Positions 32,483 through 41,713 of a DNA stretch of 64,000 nt are shown here, one piece after another. The DNA comes from Thermoplasmatales archaeon I-plasma (GTDB taxonomy: Archaea; Thermoplasmatota; Thermoplasmata; Thermoplasmatales; GCA-001856825): the NCBI GenBank assembly GCA_001856825.1, contig ATMD01000002.1:4-64003 (forward strand). The letters are read 5' to 3'. Position 1 is the stretch's first letter. The number at the start of each line of letters is the position of its first letter. The position numbers were made by a program, and so were the translations under genes. The notes under the pieces are model-generated. The model was not told the origin of the DNA, made no database searches, and was given only the letters and a program-made list of their open reading frames with translations.

Positions 32483-32923
32483 CTAACTGCCAGTGCTGCC
32501 AGATGGAACTGGGTCTTCAATTATCTTGCTGGTTACATTTATCCTTACTCCTCCGCGTTTTAAGATAATCGATATATTGCAGTACTTTTCCTGGCTCAGA
32601 CTGATTGCCCTGTCAAGGCTCTCCTTCCTTACATTACCATGGACAACATACTCTAAATTGATATCCGTAAACACCTTGGGATGCTCGGGAGCTCTAGTAC
32701 CATCTGCAATGACTTCTAGCCCCACAATAGGTTCTTTCTTCTTCTTTAATATTGACAATACATCCATTGCCGTGCACCCGCACATGGCCTGTAAAAGCAT
32801 CTCTGTCGGGGAGCTGCCTTTCTGCTGTTCCTTATCATCTGAGAAGTCTAATATTGTGTAGCGGTTTGAATCGCCTGAGGCAATAAAACTCATATCCTTC
32901 ATCCATTCTACTTTACCCCGCAT
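32483..32923 (-). CDS. OsmC-family peroxiredoxin-like protein
   Basis: This 146-residue protein has the OsmC fold, with one reactive Cys in LLQAMCGCTAMD and the second in SQEKYCNIS. That pair reduces organic hydroperoxides in OsmC/Ohr proteins. The frame extends upstream to 32971, but ATG 32923 (MRGKVEWMKDM) matches the family start. It probably protects against peroxide. Confidence 0.87.
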   Translation of the reverse strand: MRGKVEWMKDMSFIASGDSNRYTILDFSDDKEQQKGSSPTEMLLQAMCGCTAMDVLSILKKKKEPIVGLEVIADGTRAPEHPKVFTDINLEYVVHGNVRKESLDRAISLSQEKYCNISIILKRGGVRINVTSKIIEDPVPSGSTGS

Positions 32924-33250
32924 GCACAGCCAACATTCAATGGTATTTATTCTTATAGAAGCTGGATACAATAAGAAAGCTCACCTTTATTTTAGCATTC
33001 TTAAATTGTTTCCTTGAAAAGAGTACAGACTGAACAATGAACTCACTCCATTATGCACTAACAAAGCAAATATGAAAAAGGCTAATGAGCACTCCTTACT
33101 GCATTCATGGAATTAGCCTTTACCGACAGGCAGTACACAGAGATTGTTCACCTCATGACCTAAGTTGCATCCAGGCCTGATCTGAGGATTTCATGCAATT
33201 AACGTACTTGCACAAAGAAATGATTAATACAGTAATTCTAATGGCGACCG
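32924..33250. promoter_or_regulatory. Divergent intergenic region with a 10-bp inverted repeat
   Basis: This 327-bp gap separates the OsmC gene from the site-2 protease gene. It holds a perfect inverted repeat, AAAGGCTAAT at 33077-33086 and ATTAGCCTTT at 33112-33121, with a 25-nt spacer. This could be an operator or an RNA hairpin. No gene was found in the gap. Confidence 0.4.
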
Positions 33251-34717
33251 GTGAACTGGCTCCTGATTATTATCATATTGATTATTGCCTGGACTGCGGT
33301 ATATTACCTGGCAATAACAAAGCTAAAGAGCCATGTTGCTCCCTATGGTCCTGCACTCTTGATCAAGACACAGGCAGGTGTAAAGACCATCGAGAAGGTA
33401 TCAAAATTCAAGTTCTGGGATTATTTCATTTCCTTTTATTATTATGCGCTTCCTTTCTTCGCAGCTGCAGGAGTGGCTCTACTCGTCTATGAGGCTTTCC
33501 TTGTACTGTCTATCCCAAGGAGCGCGGCACCTTCGCTTTCCTATGTGCTAGCTTTGCCTGGAATAAACCCCGCAATACCTATCGTGTGGGGGATAATAGG
33601 CTTGATAGTAGCAGTTGCCCTCCACGAGGCGTCACACGGAATTGCTGCAAGAAGATTCGGGATTTCCGTCAGGAGCACGGGCCTTCTATGGCTCATAATA
33701 CCGGTAGGAGCATTTGTTGAGCCGGATGAGGAGGAAACAAAGAAGGCAGAACCAAAAACAAGGGCGAAGATTTTTGCAGCCGGACCTGGAATGAATGTTA
33801 CGCTTACCGTAATATTCCTAATCCTTGCGATACTTGTTGCTTACACGTTCGCACCAGTTCCCGGGGCTCCAGTTCAATCTTCACTTATTCCAGCTTTTCA
33901 CCCTGGTGACGTGCTGCAATCAATAGATGGAATTTCCATCCCAAATATTACCGCACTATCCGATCTTTCCATTACCCCAGGAAATTATGTCAACGTCACA
34001 CTCCTGAGGAGCGGCCATGAGTTGACAGAAAAGGTGATGTACGGCGTGTACGTGACAGCCGTATTGAAAAACTACCCTGCATATAATGCAGGTATCACAA
34101 CAGGAAGCGTTATTATTTCACTTGGGAACCAAAAGATATCTAACATCACTAACTTCCAGAATTTAGAGGATACTTACAAAGCAGGACAAACAGTTTCTGT
34201 TGAAACATTCAATGGGACCAATTATAATTACTACAATATCACCTTTGCATCAAGATATTCCTATCTGGTAGCAAGTGGAATAGCAAACCCTGGCATTCCA
34301 AAGGATTCAGCTTTCATGGGGATAGAAGTTTCTGTGCTTGGCCTCAGCCTATTTGACCAGTATTCATATCTTAGCCTCATCAGGAACCCTGCTTCTGCTG
34401 GCCCTCTGGGATTCTTCGAATACCTCGGCCTACCTTTCCATTTTGAGCTCCCACTTCCTTCTGTCCTACTGTCTACAATAAATTCAAACCCGATTTTACT
34501 TAACCTTGAGTATCTCTTTTACTGGCTCTTCTGGCTTAACTTTGCCCTTGGCTTGATGAATCTCCTGCCTATAGTTCCTCTTGACGGAGGGTATGTTTTC
34601 CTCAACATACCTGCACTGCAGAAAAACAAGAAAGCAAGAGATGCTATTGTAGCAGCTGTCAGCCTTATAGTCCTATTCCTTATATTATGGGAACTCATCG
34701 GCCCCAGGATAATCTAA
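33251..34717 (+). CDS. Site-2 protease-like M50 metalloprotease with PDZ domains
   Basis: This is a 488-residue intramembrane protease starting at GTG. It has an N-terminal helix, a core helix with the zinc motif HEASH (about 125-129) and two PDZ-like regions facing outside (about 205-330, with GDVLQSIDGISI and GSVIISLGNQKI). A second core motif, NLLPIVPLDGG (about 437-447), carries the third zinc ligand Asp. Family members release membrane-bound regulators by cutting within the membrane. Its target is unknown. The stop overlaps the convergent small gene by 4 bp. Confidence 0.92.
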   Translation: MNWLLIIIILIIAWTAVYYLAITKLKSHVAPYGPALLIKTQAGVKTIEKVSKFKFWDYFISFYYYALPFFAAAGVALLVYEAFLVLSIPRSAAPSLSYVLALPGINPAIPIVWGIIGLIVAVALHEASHGIAARRFGISVRSTGLLWLIIPVGAFVEPDEEETKKAEPKTRAKIFAAGPGMNVTLTVIFLILAILVAYTFAPVPGAPVQSSLIPAFHPGDVLQSIDGISIPNITALSDLSITPGNYVNVTLLRSGHELTEKVMYGVYVTAVLKNYPAYNAGITTGSVIISLGNQKISNITNFQNLEDTYKAGQTVSVETFNGTNYNYYNITFASRYSYLVASGIANPGIPKDSAFMGIEVSVLGLSLFDQYSYLSLIRNPASAGPLGFFEYLGLPFHFELPLPSVLLSTINSNPILLNLEYLFYWLFWLNFALGLMNLLPIVPLDGGYVFLNIPALQKNKKARDAIVAAVSLIVLFLILWELIGPRII

Positions 34718-34926
34718 ACAAGACTCATCTGGAATTGGTTTCCTGAACTTCTGCTTATTGCCAGATCGAAGTAGCTTACGGGTAGTTTTGAACTTTCGGA
34801 GAAGGAAAGTGCCTCTTTTTTGAATGACACAAAGTTAGGGCAGAGGTTGCATTTAGTTGTTTCATTTCTTAAGAAATTGCAGTTCCCGTTTGAATTGTAA
34901 AAGCAGAATCTCCCTATTGACTCCAC
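34714..34926 (-). CDS. Small cysteine-rich protein
   Basis: This is a 70-residue protein with four cysteines in the first half (FCFYNSNGNCNF, TTKCNLCPNF), a likely metal site, and a polar tail. It starts at GTG. GGAGG lies 11 bp upstream and a TATTTATTG promoter is near 34946-34955, so it looks like a genuine gene rather than a chance ORF. No family is recognised. Confidence 0.55.
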   Translation of the reverse strand: MESIGRFCFYNSNGNCNFLRNETTKCNLCPNFVSFKKEALSFSESSKLPVSYFDLAISRSSGNQFQMSLV

Positions 34927-35001
34927 AATTATGCAACCTCCTTTTCAATAAATACTTTGTTTCTTCAAGGTTTTGTGACCAGATTTAGCTTAGACCTTTA
35001 A

Positions 35002-36363
35002 TTACACCACTTTTTGAGTTGCCCGTCTTTTTGCCTCATAGTTTGCTCTGACCTCTTCAAATTTCTTCAGTATATTTTCCGTAATCTCGATGGAGTTTCC
35101 CGTATAATCCAATGGTGATAATTTGCCAATGTTCTTTCCGCTCCTTTTCCTTATATTTTCCCATAGTTCCCCTCCCTTTTCCCTTGCATCCATTGATGCC
35201 TGCCTGACGATCTCATGAGCCTCCTGTCTGCCATATCCGTTATTCACCAGAGCCATAAGGTAAGCCTCCCCAAGTGCCATGTCGTTGGCAAGTACATTCT
35301 TAAGCATTACGTCCGAGTTTACCCTGAGTCCCCTGAGCACAGAAGTCATCTTGTTTAGTATGTCATCTATGAGTATCGACACATACGGGATTATGAATCG
35401 TTCTGAAGCGCTATTTGTCAAATCCCTCTCGTGCCATAGAACTGCAGATTCGTGCATTGGGGTGACAAATCCTCTTATGATTCTGGCAAGCGAGACAATA
35501 TTCTCGGATGTTACAGGATTTATCTTCTGGGCCATGGTACTGGAACCTACCTGTTTTGCTTCATTGAACGGCTCCTGGACTTCATTAATCTCAGTTCTCT
35601 GGAGATTTCTTACCTCTGTCGCAATTTTTTCCAGAGAGGTGGCAATATTTGCAACAATTGAAACGTACTCCACGTACCTGTCCCTGTCAACTATTTGTGT
35701 TGGACCCTCTTCCTCATTAATTCCAAGGTTTCGCATCAACGTGGACTGCACCTTGATTGTATCCTTTCCGAGGGCAGCGCCCGTGCCTACTGCCCCCATG
35801 AATTTCCCTACTACCACCCTCTTTTTTGATTCTTCCACCCGGGCCAGGTGGCGCATCACTTCAGCTAGGTATACGGAAGTTTTCAGCCCAAAAGTTATCG
35901 GTAGTGCCTGCTGTCCGTGTGTTCTCCCAATCATGACAGTATGCTTGTTCTTCTTGGAAAGATCATACAATACTTCAGACAAACCTAGCAGGTCCTCTAT
36001 CAATATTGAATAGAACCTCTTGAATTGCAGTGCGTTAACTGTATCGGTTATGTCATTGGACGTTGCGCCTAGATGAACGAATCTTCCACTCTCCCCAGAA
36101 ACTGAACTGAGCACCTTGACCATTGCCATCACATTGTGCCCTATTTCCGCTTCAACCCGCTTCACTTCCTTTATATCGACATGCTTTAGGTTGGCGTTCT
36201 TCCATATCTCCTCTGCTGCCTCCTTTGGCACTATTCCTATTTCTGCTTCTGCCTTGGCTAGAGACGCCTCGACCTCAAGCATGTATTCAAGAGTAGACTC
36301 TTCCGAGAATATCGCCTTGACCTCTTCCCTTCCGTATCTGTAATCCAGGGGAGAAACAATCAT
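35002..36363 (-). CDS. purB: Adenylosuccinate lyase
   Basis: This enzyme releases fumarate twice in purine synthesis: from SAICAR, and from adenylosuccinate to give AMP. The 453-residue protein has the fumarase/aspartase superfamily signature GSSTMAQKINPV, the catalytic TSNDITDT and GRTHGQQALP segments, and the C-terminal domain typical of PurB. It is a single gene with an ATATAG-type promoter around 36390. Confidence 0.96.
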   Translation of the reverse strand: MIVSPLDYRYGREEVKAIFSEESTLEYMLEVEASLAKAEAEIGIVPKEAAEEIWKNANLKHVDIKEVKRVEAEIGHNVMAMVKVLSSVSGESGRFVHLGATSNDITDTVNALQFKRFYSILIEDLLGLSEVLYDLSKKNKHTVMIGRTHGQQALPITFGLKTSVYLAEVMRHLARVEESKKRVVVGKFMGAVGTGAALGKDTIKVQSTLMRNLGINEEEGPTQIVDRDRYVEYVSIVANIATSLEKIATEVRNLQRTEINEVQEPFNEAKQVGSSTMAQKINPVTSENIVSLARIIRGFVTPMHESAVLWHERDLTNSASERFIIPYVSILIDDILNKMTSVLRGLRVNSDVMLKNVLANDMALGEAYLMALVNNGYGRQEAHEIVRQASMDAREKGGELWENIRKRSGKNIGKLSPLDYTGNSIEITENILKKFEEVRANYEAKRRATQKVV

Positions 36364-36673
36364 ATCAAAATATCGGGATTTAGAATAACTATATTTCTAT
36401 CTTAAGAGAGGCTGCAATAAACCCTAGAAACTTAAGCTTTTTACCTTGAATGTCCCACTGGAAATTCGCCTGATTATTGAACGTTCTACAAAGATTATGT
36501 AGACAATCACCAAGACTCTTTGCTACAATTGAAATAAAGAGGACAGTGGCCTAGAAGAATCTGTACCCAGCAGCTTAGACGAGATGCTTCATTCTGTGCC
36601 CTCCATTTCCAGACAAAGGGTAAATTACCGATGAGAAAAATGACACGCCTCAATCTCAGTTTCAAGGTAGTGG
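36364..36673. other. Intergenic region between purB and the NRAMP-like gene
   Basis: This 310-bp stretch holds the purB promoter at its left end and the region after the NRAMP-like stop at its right end. I see no ORF with a plausible start, no RNA gene and no strong repeat in the middle. Confidence 0.4.
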
Positions 36674-37876
36674 TCAAATTATCTGCAGGATGGAGAATAG
36701 TCCTAGCCCAACTGCAAGTACCATGAATACGTAGAGAAATACAGTTCTGGGCATCCCTATCCTATACTGGCCCATAATCTTCTCGTTAGATCCTATTCTT
36801 ATTACCACTAGAAGAGGCAGAGCCAGTGCTATGGAACTCAGTACCATTACATCAAGCGCAAGATTGATGAGATTGGTTATTAGGAGGGTCAATATTGCAG
36901 CCGGTATTATCTCAACCAGATAGATGCTATAGAATTTCTTCTGCTTTCTGAAGCCCCTATTAAAGCTACCTCCCATCTTGAGTACATCTGAAAGTGAATA
37001 TGACATGCTCATGGATATTACAAACATGGCAAGGAGCCCTGCTACACCCAGTGCGATTGCAAAAATCAGTGGGCCAATCGGGCCCACTACGTGATTCAAG
37101 GCAGATGCGACGTAAGTGACTGAATTTCCATTAATGAACCCGTCCTGCGCTAGTTTCCATGAGAATACAACAATGGCAATCATGAGACCCTCGGATGCAA
37201 TAGCTCCCTGAAGCGTGCCCCAGCTTTCCTTCTTCATGCCGGATATCTTTATTCCTGCGTCCACATCTGCTGCCTGGTGGTAGAAAAGCATCCATGGCAT
37301 TATCACGGCTCCGATGTTTGCAGCAATCAAGAAATAGAATGAATCAGACGGAACGAAGGGAACGAAATCCACTAAGTGTACGTTATGAGGGTATACGAGG
37401 AAGTCCAAGGCAACAAAGAGGAATAATAGGAATCCTATTGCAACAAGAAATATCTCTATTTTCTTGTATTTGCCAGTGATAATGACAAGCGTATGGACCA
37501 CTACAACAAAAATTATTGCAATTATTACAGGAATACCTATGATCGAAGCTGCCACTGCAATGCCTGCAAATTCCCCAACGTAAGCGGCGAAATCTATAAC
37601 CGCTGTACCTGCAACTGCAGTTACTGTCCATCCGTGCCCAAAATGTTGAGAAATCACCTGTCCCAAGGTCTTTCCAGTCACAGCCCCTATCCTGGAGGAT
37701 GTGTCTTGAACGAAATAAAGCGGTATTATCAAGACTATAAGGAATATTATCAGGTGGGCCTTGAATTCAATGCCTGATTGAATTGCGGTTATAACACTCG
37801 GTGCATCCAGATCAGCCAACATAACAACCCATCCGGGTCCCAGTACTGGAAGCAGTTTCCTAAGAGTCGGGTTCAT
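36674..37876 (-). CDS. NRAMP-family metal transporter with divergent metal site
   Basis: This is a 400-residue protein with about 11 membrane helices. The helix-1 motif that is DPGN in classical manganese/iron NRAMP transporters reads D24-A-P-S27. The helix-6 MPH motif reads MPW (VIMPWMLFYHQ). The metal-binding Met is thus kept, but Asn and His are lost, as in outlying NRAMP-related clades with other substrates. It follows the DtxR-family regulator gene by 11 bp, so it is very likely controlled by metal. The transported ion could be Mn, Fe or Mg. Confidence 0.88.
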   Translation of the reverse strand: MNPTLRKLLPVLGPGWVVMLADLDAPSVITAIQSGIEFKAHLIIFLIVLIIPLYFVQDTSSRIGAVTGKTLGQVISQHFGHGWTVTAVAGTAVIDFAAYVGEFAGIAVAASIIGIPVIIAIIFVVVVHTLVIITGKYKKIEIFLVAIGFLLFLFVALDFLVYPHNVHLVDFVPFVPSDSFYFLIAANIGAVIMPWMLFYHQAADVDAGIKISGMKKESWGTLQGAIASEGLMIAIVVFSWKLAQDGFINGNSVTYVASALNHVVGPIGPLIFAIALGVAGLLAMFVISMSMSYSLSDVLKMGGSFNRGFRKQKKFYSIYLVEIIPAAILTLLITNLINLALDVMVLSSIALALPLLVVIRIGSNEKIMGQYRIGMPRTVFLYVFMVLAVGLGLFSILQII

Positions 37877-37887
37877 TTCAATTCATT

Positions 37888-38583
37888 TTAGAGCTGGTGA
37901 TCATTCTCAAGGGAAATGGAGGTGCTAACATGATGAGTGTTGTTGAGTGCTATTGGTTTATCCCCCGGTCTCAGCCTGATCGTCCTTCCCATCTGGATGG
38001 GTACCTTCAGCTCGCCATTTTGACCTGTCAGGTAGAGACTGTCTTCCCCCTTCTCCAGTCTGACGGGCATCCCTGGTGTTGAACCGGCATCCAGAAGCTT
38101 CTTCAGAAAAGAATATTCCTCAAGCACCTGCCTTACAAGATAATACTTGCCTTCGGGAGCGTCGGAAGCACTTACCTCTACCATCTTCCGGTCTGGTTCA
38201 ATGGGGTTACCGTGGGGGCAGTAGTCGGGCGATCCCATTTTCCTGTATAGATTTGACAGGAGTTTGTCAGGAAAATCGTGCTCGAGGTCCATTACTGCAT
38301 TGTGGACTTCGTCCCATGGGACTTCTAGAAATGTGTATGCAAAGTGCTCGGTGATCCGATGAGCCCTAATCATCTGCATTGCATTTACATACCCGTCCCT
38401 AGTAAACCTCAGCCCTTGTTTGCCCACAATCAGCTGTTTTTCCCTTTCCAGCCTGTGAATTCCTTCCCAGGCCGATGGAAGGGAGATACTCAACCGCTGG
38501 GCCACGCTCTTTTCGTTGACAAATTCGTAACTTTCGTTTAGCTCCCATATCGCCAAGAGATAATCCTCGGCATTATGTTTCAC
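37888..38583 (-). CDS. DtxR/MntR-family metal-dependent repressor
   Basis: This 231-residue protein has an N-terminal winged helix (about 1-60, KSVAQRLSISLPSAWEGIHRL) and a dimerisation/metal-binding domain (60-140, RAHRITEHF, ALMDLEHDF-like segment, GSPDYCPHGNPI). A C-terminal FeoA/SH3-like domain follows (about 150-225). When loaded with Fe or Mn such proteins repress uptake genes. A DtxR-box-like palindrome lies 6 bp upstream of its own start. It is cotranscribed with the NRAMP-like transporter. Confidence 0.92.
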   Translation of the reverse strand: MKHNAEDYLLAIWELNESYEFVNEKSVAQRLSISLPSAWEGIHRLEREKQLIVGKQGLRFTRDGYVNAMQMIRAHRITEHFAYTFLEVPWDEVHNAVMDLEHDFPDKLLSNLYRKMGSPDYCPHGNPIEPDRKMVEVSASDAPEGKYYLVRQVLEEYSFLKKLLDAGSTPGMPVRLEKGEDSLYLTGQNGELKVPIQMGRTIRLRPGDKPIALNNTHHVSTSISLENDHQL

Positions 38584-38588
38584 TTCAG

Positions 38589-38610
38589 TTAATTAGGGTA
38601 GCCTAATTAA
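38589..38610. promoter_or_regulatory. DtxR-type operator palindrome
   Basis: The 9-bp arms TTAATTAGG and CCTAATTAA flank GTAG. The core TTAGG-N4-CCTAA is close to the bacterial DtxR/IdeR box. It covers the expected transcription start of the regulator-transporter unit, suggesting autorepression in the presence of metal. Confidence 0.72.
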
Positions 38611-38719
38611 AGATTGCTAAAGGCTTGGTCAAGCAAATCCAATACATTGCAAACTTGATCCGCAGATGAATTTGGAGCAGGTACATAAATTATAATATTT
38701 CTTACTTGTTCGTTATTAA

Positions 38720-39358
38720 ATGAAACCATACGTGAAGATAAATTTCGCCTGCTCCTTGGATGGGAGGATCGCATCAAGAGGGGGAAAGGCATTCAAATTC
38801 TCTGACGATGATGATCTTGCCAGGGTACATAGGATGCGTTCGGAATCTGACATAATCTTGGTAGGAAGGAACACCATAAACCTTGACGATCCTAAATTGG
38901 TAGTCAACGAGAAATATCATAAATCTGAATACATTCCGGATGCAGCCATAATGGATTCCAACCTGACTGTTAATTATAAAGCCAGGGTATTCACATATCC
39001 AAGGAAGGTGGTGATCTTCTGTGGGAGCGGAGCAAAGGATGAAAAAATCCCCGGTAACCTGCGATCTAAGATAGTTCTTAGGAGGAGCGAGACGCCCCGC
39101 CCTGATTCCGGGTTCGTTCTTAGGGAACTTGGGAAAATGGGATATTCTAAGATAATGATAGAAGGCGGGAAATCAGTCATAACATCCTTTATCTCTGAAG
39201 GAAACTGGGATGAGATCTCTATATTCTACTCCCCGGTCATGATGGGAGAGGAGGGCATACCAATGTTCGGGGTAGCAGAATATCCGATAGAACTAGGTAC
39301 ACCTGAAGTGTCTAAATTGGGGAAGGGTTTTTTGGTTAGAATCAAAAAAGGATTATAA
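38720..39358 (+). CDS. arfC: Diaminoribosylaminopyrimidinone phosphate reductase (archaeal riboflavin pathway)
   Basis: This 212-residue enzyme of the RibD C-terminal/dihydrofolate reductase-like fold reduces the ribose of the early pyrimidine intermediate in riboflavin and F420 synthesis. The conserved SLDGRIA near the N-terminus, the SDIILVGRNTI segment and MIEGGKSVITSF near the C-terminus are present. It is separate from the ribB-ribC-ribH group at 56969-58557. A promoter lies near 38692-38700. The ahcY gene follows 20 bp later. Confidence 0.9.
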   Translation: MKPYVKINFACSLDGRIASRGGKAFKFSDDDDLARVHRMRSESDIILVGRNTINLDDPKLVVNEKYHKSEYIPDAAIMDSNLTVNYKARVFTYPRKVVIFCGSGAKDEKIPGNLRSKIVLRRSETPRPDSGFVLRELGKMGYSKIMIEGGKSVITSFISEGNWDEISIFYSPVMMGEEGIPMFGVAEYPIELGTPEVSKLGKGFLVRIKKGL

Positions 39359-39378
39359 CCATATACGATTCATTGTAT

Positions 39379-40593
39379 ATGGACGGCAAGAAGAAGATTG
39401 AATGGGCAATGAAATGGATGCCCGTACTGGATATGATAAGGAAGGATTTCATGTCAAGCAAGCCTTTCAAGGGAATGAATATATCAATGGCCCTTCACCT
39501 GGAGGCCAAGACTGCAGTTCTTGCTTACACTTTGAAACAGGGCGGGGCAAGAGTGAGCATAGCTGGGTGTAACCCCCTGAGTACTGACGACGAAGTGGCA
39601 AAATCACTTAAGGAAGACTACGGGTTAAATGTTCATGCAAAGCGTGGACTCACCAAGGAAGAATACTATGAGAGTCTGTCAAAGACGATTGATATAGAGC
39701 CTGACATAATAATAGACGATGGAGGTGATCTTACAGGACTGGTACACAACGACAAGAGTGTTTACAAGAACATCAAGGGAGGAAATGAGGAGACTACAAC
39801 GGGAGTTGTCAGGCTAAAAAACATGGAAAAAGCGGGTGCCCTCAAGTTCCCAATGTTTGACGTAAATGATGCACTGATGAAGCACCTTTTCGACAACAGG
39901 TATGGAACTGGACAAAGCACGATAGACGGAATATTGACTGCTACTAACCTGGTCATTGCTGGAAAGAACGTGGTAGTAGGCGGGTACGGATGGTGTGGAA
40001 GGGGGATTGCAAACAAGATGCGGGGTCTAGGGGCAAATGTTACAGTAACAGAGATAGACCCATTCAAATCCATAGAAGCGCACATGGACGGTTTCAGAGT
40101 AAAGCAGATGAAGGACGCAATAAGTGACGCTGATTTTGTCATAACTGCGACGGGCGTGAAGGATATTGTAACACCTGAACTCCTACGGTACGCCAAGGAT
40201 GGGGTAATCATGGCAAACTCAGGCCACTTCAACAACGAGGTTGCGGTCGATGATATTGAAAAGGAGTATGGAAAGGGGAAGGAAGTGAGGAAGAATGTTA
40301 CTCAATACAACGTTGGGAAGAAGAAGGCATACGTCCTGTCAGATGGACGTCTTGTAAATCTCGCATCCGGTCAGGGGCATCCCGCGGAAATTATGGACCT
40401 TTCCTTCTCAATACAAGCACTCACAGCTCGGTTCATTGCAGACAGCCCTCCAAAAAATCCGGGAGTTTATCCTGTGCCTCACGAAATCGACCTGGAGGTT
40501 GCAAATTCATATTTGCATTCCTACGGAATAAAGATCGACAAACTAACCAAGGAGCAGCTGAGATATATCAATTCGTGGCAGGAAGGGACATGA
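39379..40593 (+). CDS. ahcY: Adenosylhomocysteinase
   Basis: This enzyme splits S-adenosylhomocysteine to homocysteine and adenosine, clearing the product of methyl transfer. The 404-residue protein (ATG 39379; an upstream TTG at 39373 is less likely) has the substrate-binding LHLEAKTAVL segment. It also has the catalytic DGGDLT and NDALMKHLFDNRYGTGQST regions, the NAD-binding GYGWCGRGIA and the C-terminal HPAEIMDLSFSIQ. Confidence 0.95.
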   Translation: MDGKKKIEWAMKWMPVLDMIRKDFMSSKPFKGMNISMALHLEAKTAVLAYTLKQGGARVSIAGCNPLSTDDEVAKSLKEDYGLNVHAKRGLTKEEYYESLSKTIDIEPDIIIDDGGDLTGLVHNDKSVYKNIKGGNEETTTGVVRLKNMEKAGALKFPMFDVNDALMKHLFDNRYGTGQSTIDGILTATNLVIAGKNVVVGGYGWCGRGIANKMRGLGANVTVTEIDPFKSIEAHMDGFRVKQMKDAISDADFVITATGVKDIVTPELLRYAKDGVIMANSGHFNNEVAVDDIEKEYGKGKEVRKNVTQYNVGKKKAYVLSDGRLVNLASGQGHPAEIMDLSFSIQALTARFIADSPPKNPGVYPVPHEIDLEVANSYLHSYGIKIDKLTKEQLRYINSWQEGT

Positions 40594-40654
40594 TTAATTT
40601 CAGCACCAATATTTTACAGGCAAATCATAAATAATCAATATTGGATATGGCGGT

Positions 40655-41713
40655 GTGCCGTTTGAGAGACTGGCCGAGATGATACTCCCCAGGGAGGTCA
40701 TTGGGGGCCATGGTGCAATCGAAAGGATCGGCGAAGTGTTCAAAAAACTCACTATATCGCAGAGGAGCATAATAGTCACGGGCAGGAATACTGTCAAACT
40801 GGCAGGAGACAGAGTCAAAGGGCTCCTCGAGGCCTCAGGCATAGACACTGAAATAATAATCACTGATTACGCTACAGAGGAGAACGTAGAGAAGGTTAAA
40901 GCGCAAACAAAGGACTTTAATGCAAATGTCATCATTGGAATTGGAGGAGGGACCAAGATCGACATAGCCAAGAAGAGTGCATTTGATCTTGGGCTAGATT
41001 TTATCTCAATACCCACCTCTGCAAGCCATGACGGTGTTGCTAGTCCCAGGGCAACTATAATAAAGAATGGATTGTCAACGTCTGTAGAAGCGTCCATGCC
41101 TGCAGCAATCATTGCAGACACGGAAATAATAGTCACGGCGCCATTCAGATTCCTAGCGGCAGGGGCAGCTGACGTGCTTTCCAACCTGCCTGCCCTCAGG
41201 GACTGGAATCTGGGACACAGGTTGAAGGGGGAGAGAGTCAGCAGCTCCGCTTATGCAATCTCTGAATTTGCTGCAAAGGAAATAATCAATAATGCATCTC
41301 AGATCAAACCCCACGTTGAAGAAAGCGTTTGGCTCGTGATCAAGCAGATAGTATTCTCTGGAATAGCAATGAGCATTGCAGGGAGTTCCAGACCTGCTTC
41401 GGGTTCGGAGCATATGTTTGCCCATGCTGTCGACACCATAAAGAAAGGCAACGGACTGCACGGCGAATTGTGCGGTATAGGTTCAATAATTGCCATGTAC
41501 CTGCACGGCGCTGATTGGATGACCATAAAGAACACGCTTCAGACTATCGGGGCTCCGACTACCCTGGACCAGGTCTCGCTGACGGAGGAAGATGCAATAC
41601 AGGCACTCATGATGGCACATAAGACAAGGCCCGACAGATATACTATACTGGGAGAAAGCGGCCTCAGCGAAAGCGCTGCGATGGAAGCGTTGCGCATCAC
41701 GGGAGTTTCATAA
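40655..41713 (+). CDS. egsA: sn-Glycerol-1-phosphate dehydrogenase
   Basis: This enzyme makes the glycerol-1-phosphate backbone that sets the stereochemistry of archaeal lipids. The 352-residue protein has the NAD-binding GIGGGTKIDIAK, the TSASHDGVASPRA loop and the zinc ligands in AAGAADVLSN and EHMFAHAVD with a later HGELCGIG. No ATG is available in frame. GTG 40655 lies about 27 bp after a TATA-like ATAAATAAT, fitting a leaderless start. With tes it gives two key steps of tetraether lipid formation in this window. Confidence 0.95.
   Translation: MPFERLAEMILPREVIGGHGAIERIGEVFKKLTISQRSIIVTGRNTVKLAGDRVKGLLEASGIDTEIIITDYATEENVEKVKAQTKDFNANVIIGIGGGTKIDIAKKSAFDLGLDFISIPTSASHDGVASPRATIIKNGLSTSVEASMPAAIIADTEIIVTAPFRFLAAGAADVLSNLPALRDWNLGHRLKGERVSSSAYAISEFAAKEIINNASQIKPHVEESVWLVIKQIVFSGIAMSIAGSSRPASGSEHMFAHAVDTIKKGNGLHGELCGIGSIIAMYLHGADWMTIKNTLQTIGAPTTLDQVSLTEEDAIQALMMAHKTRPDRYTILGESGLSESAAMEALRITGVS

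Noticed and set aside
35279-36013. 244-codon frame on the plus strand inside purB
   Set aside because: It is antisense to a well-supported adenylosuccinate lyase and has no recognisable motifs.
37294-37777. Cys- and His-rich small frames on both strands within the NRAMP-like gene
   Set aside because: They are shadow frames of hydrophobic codons in a clear membrane protein.
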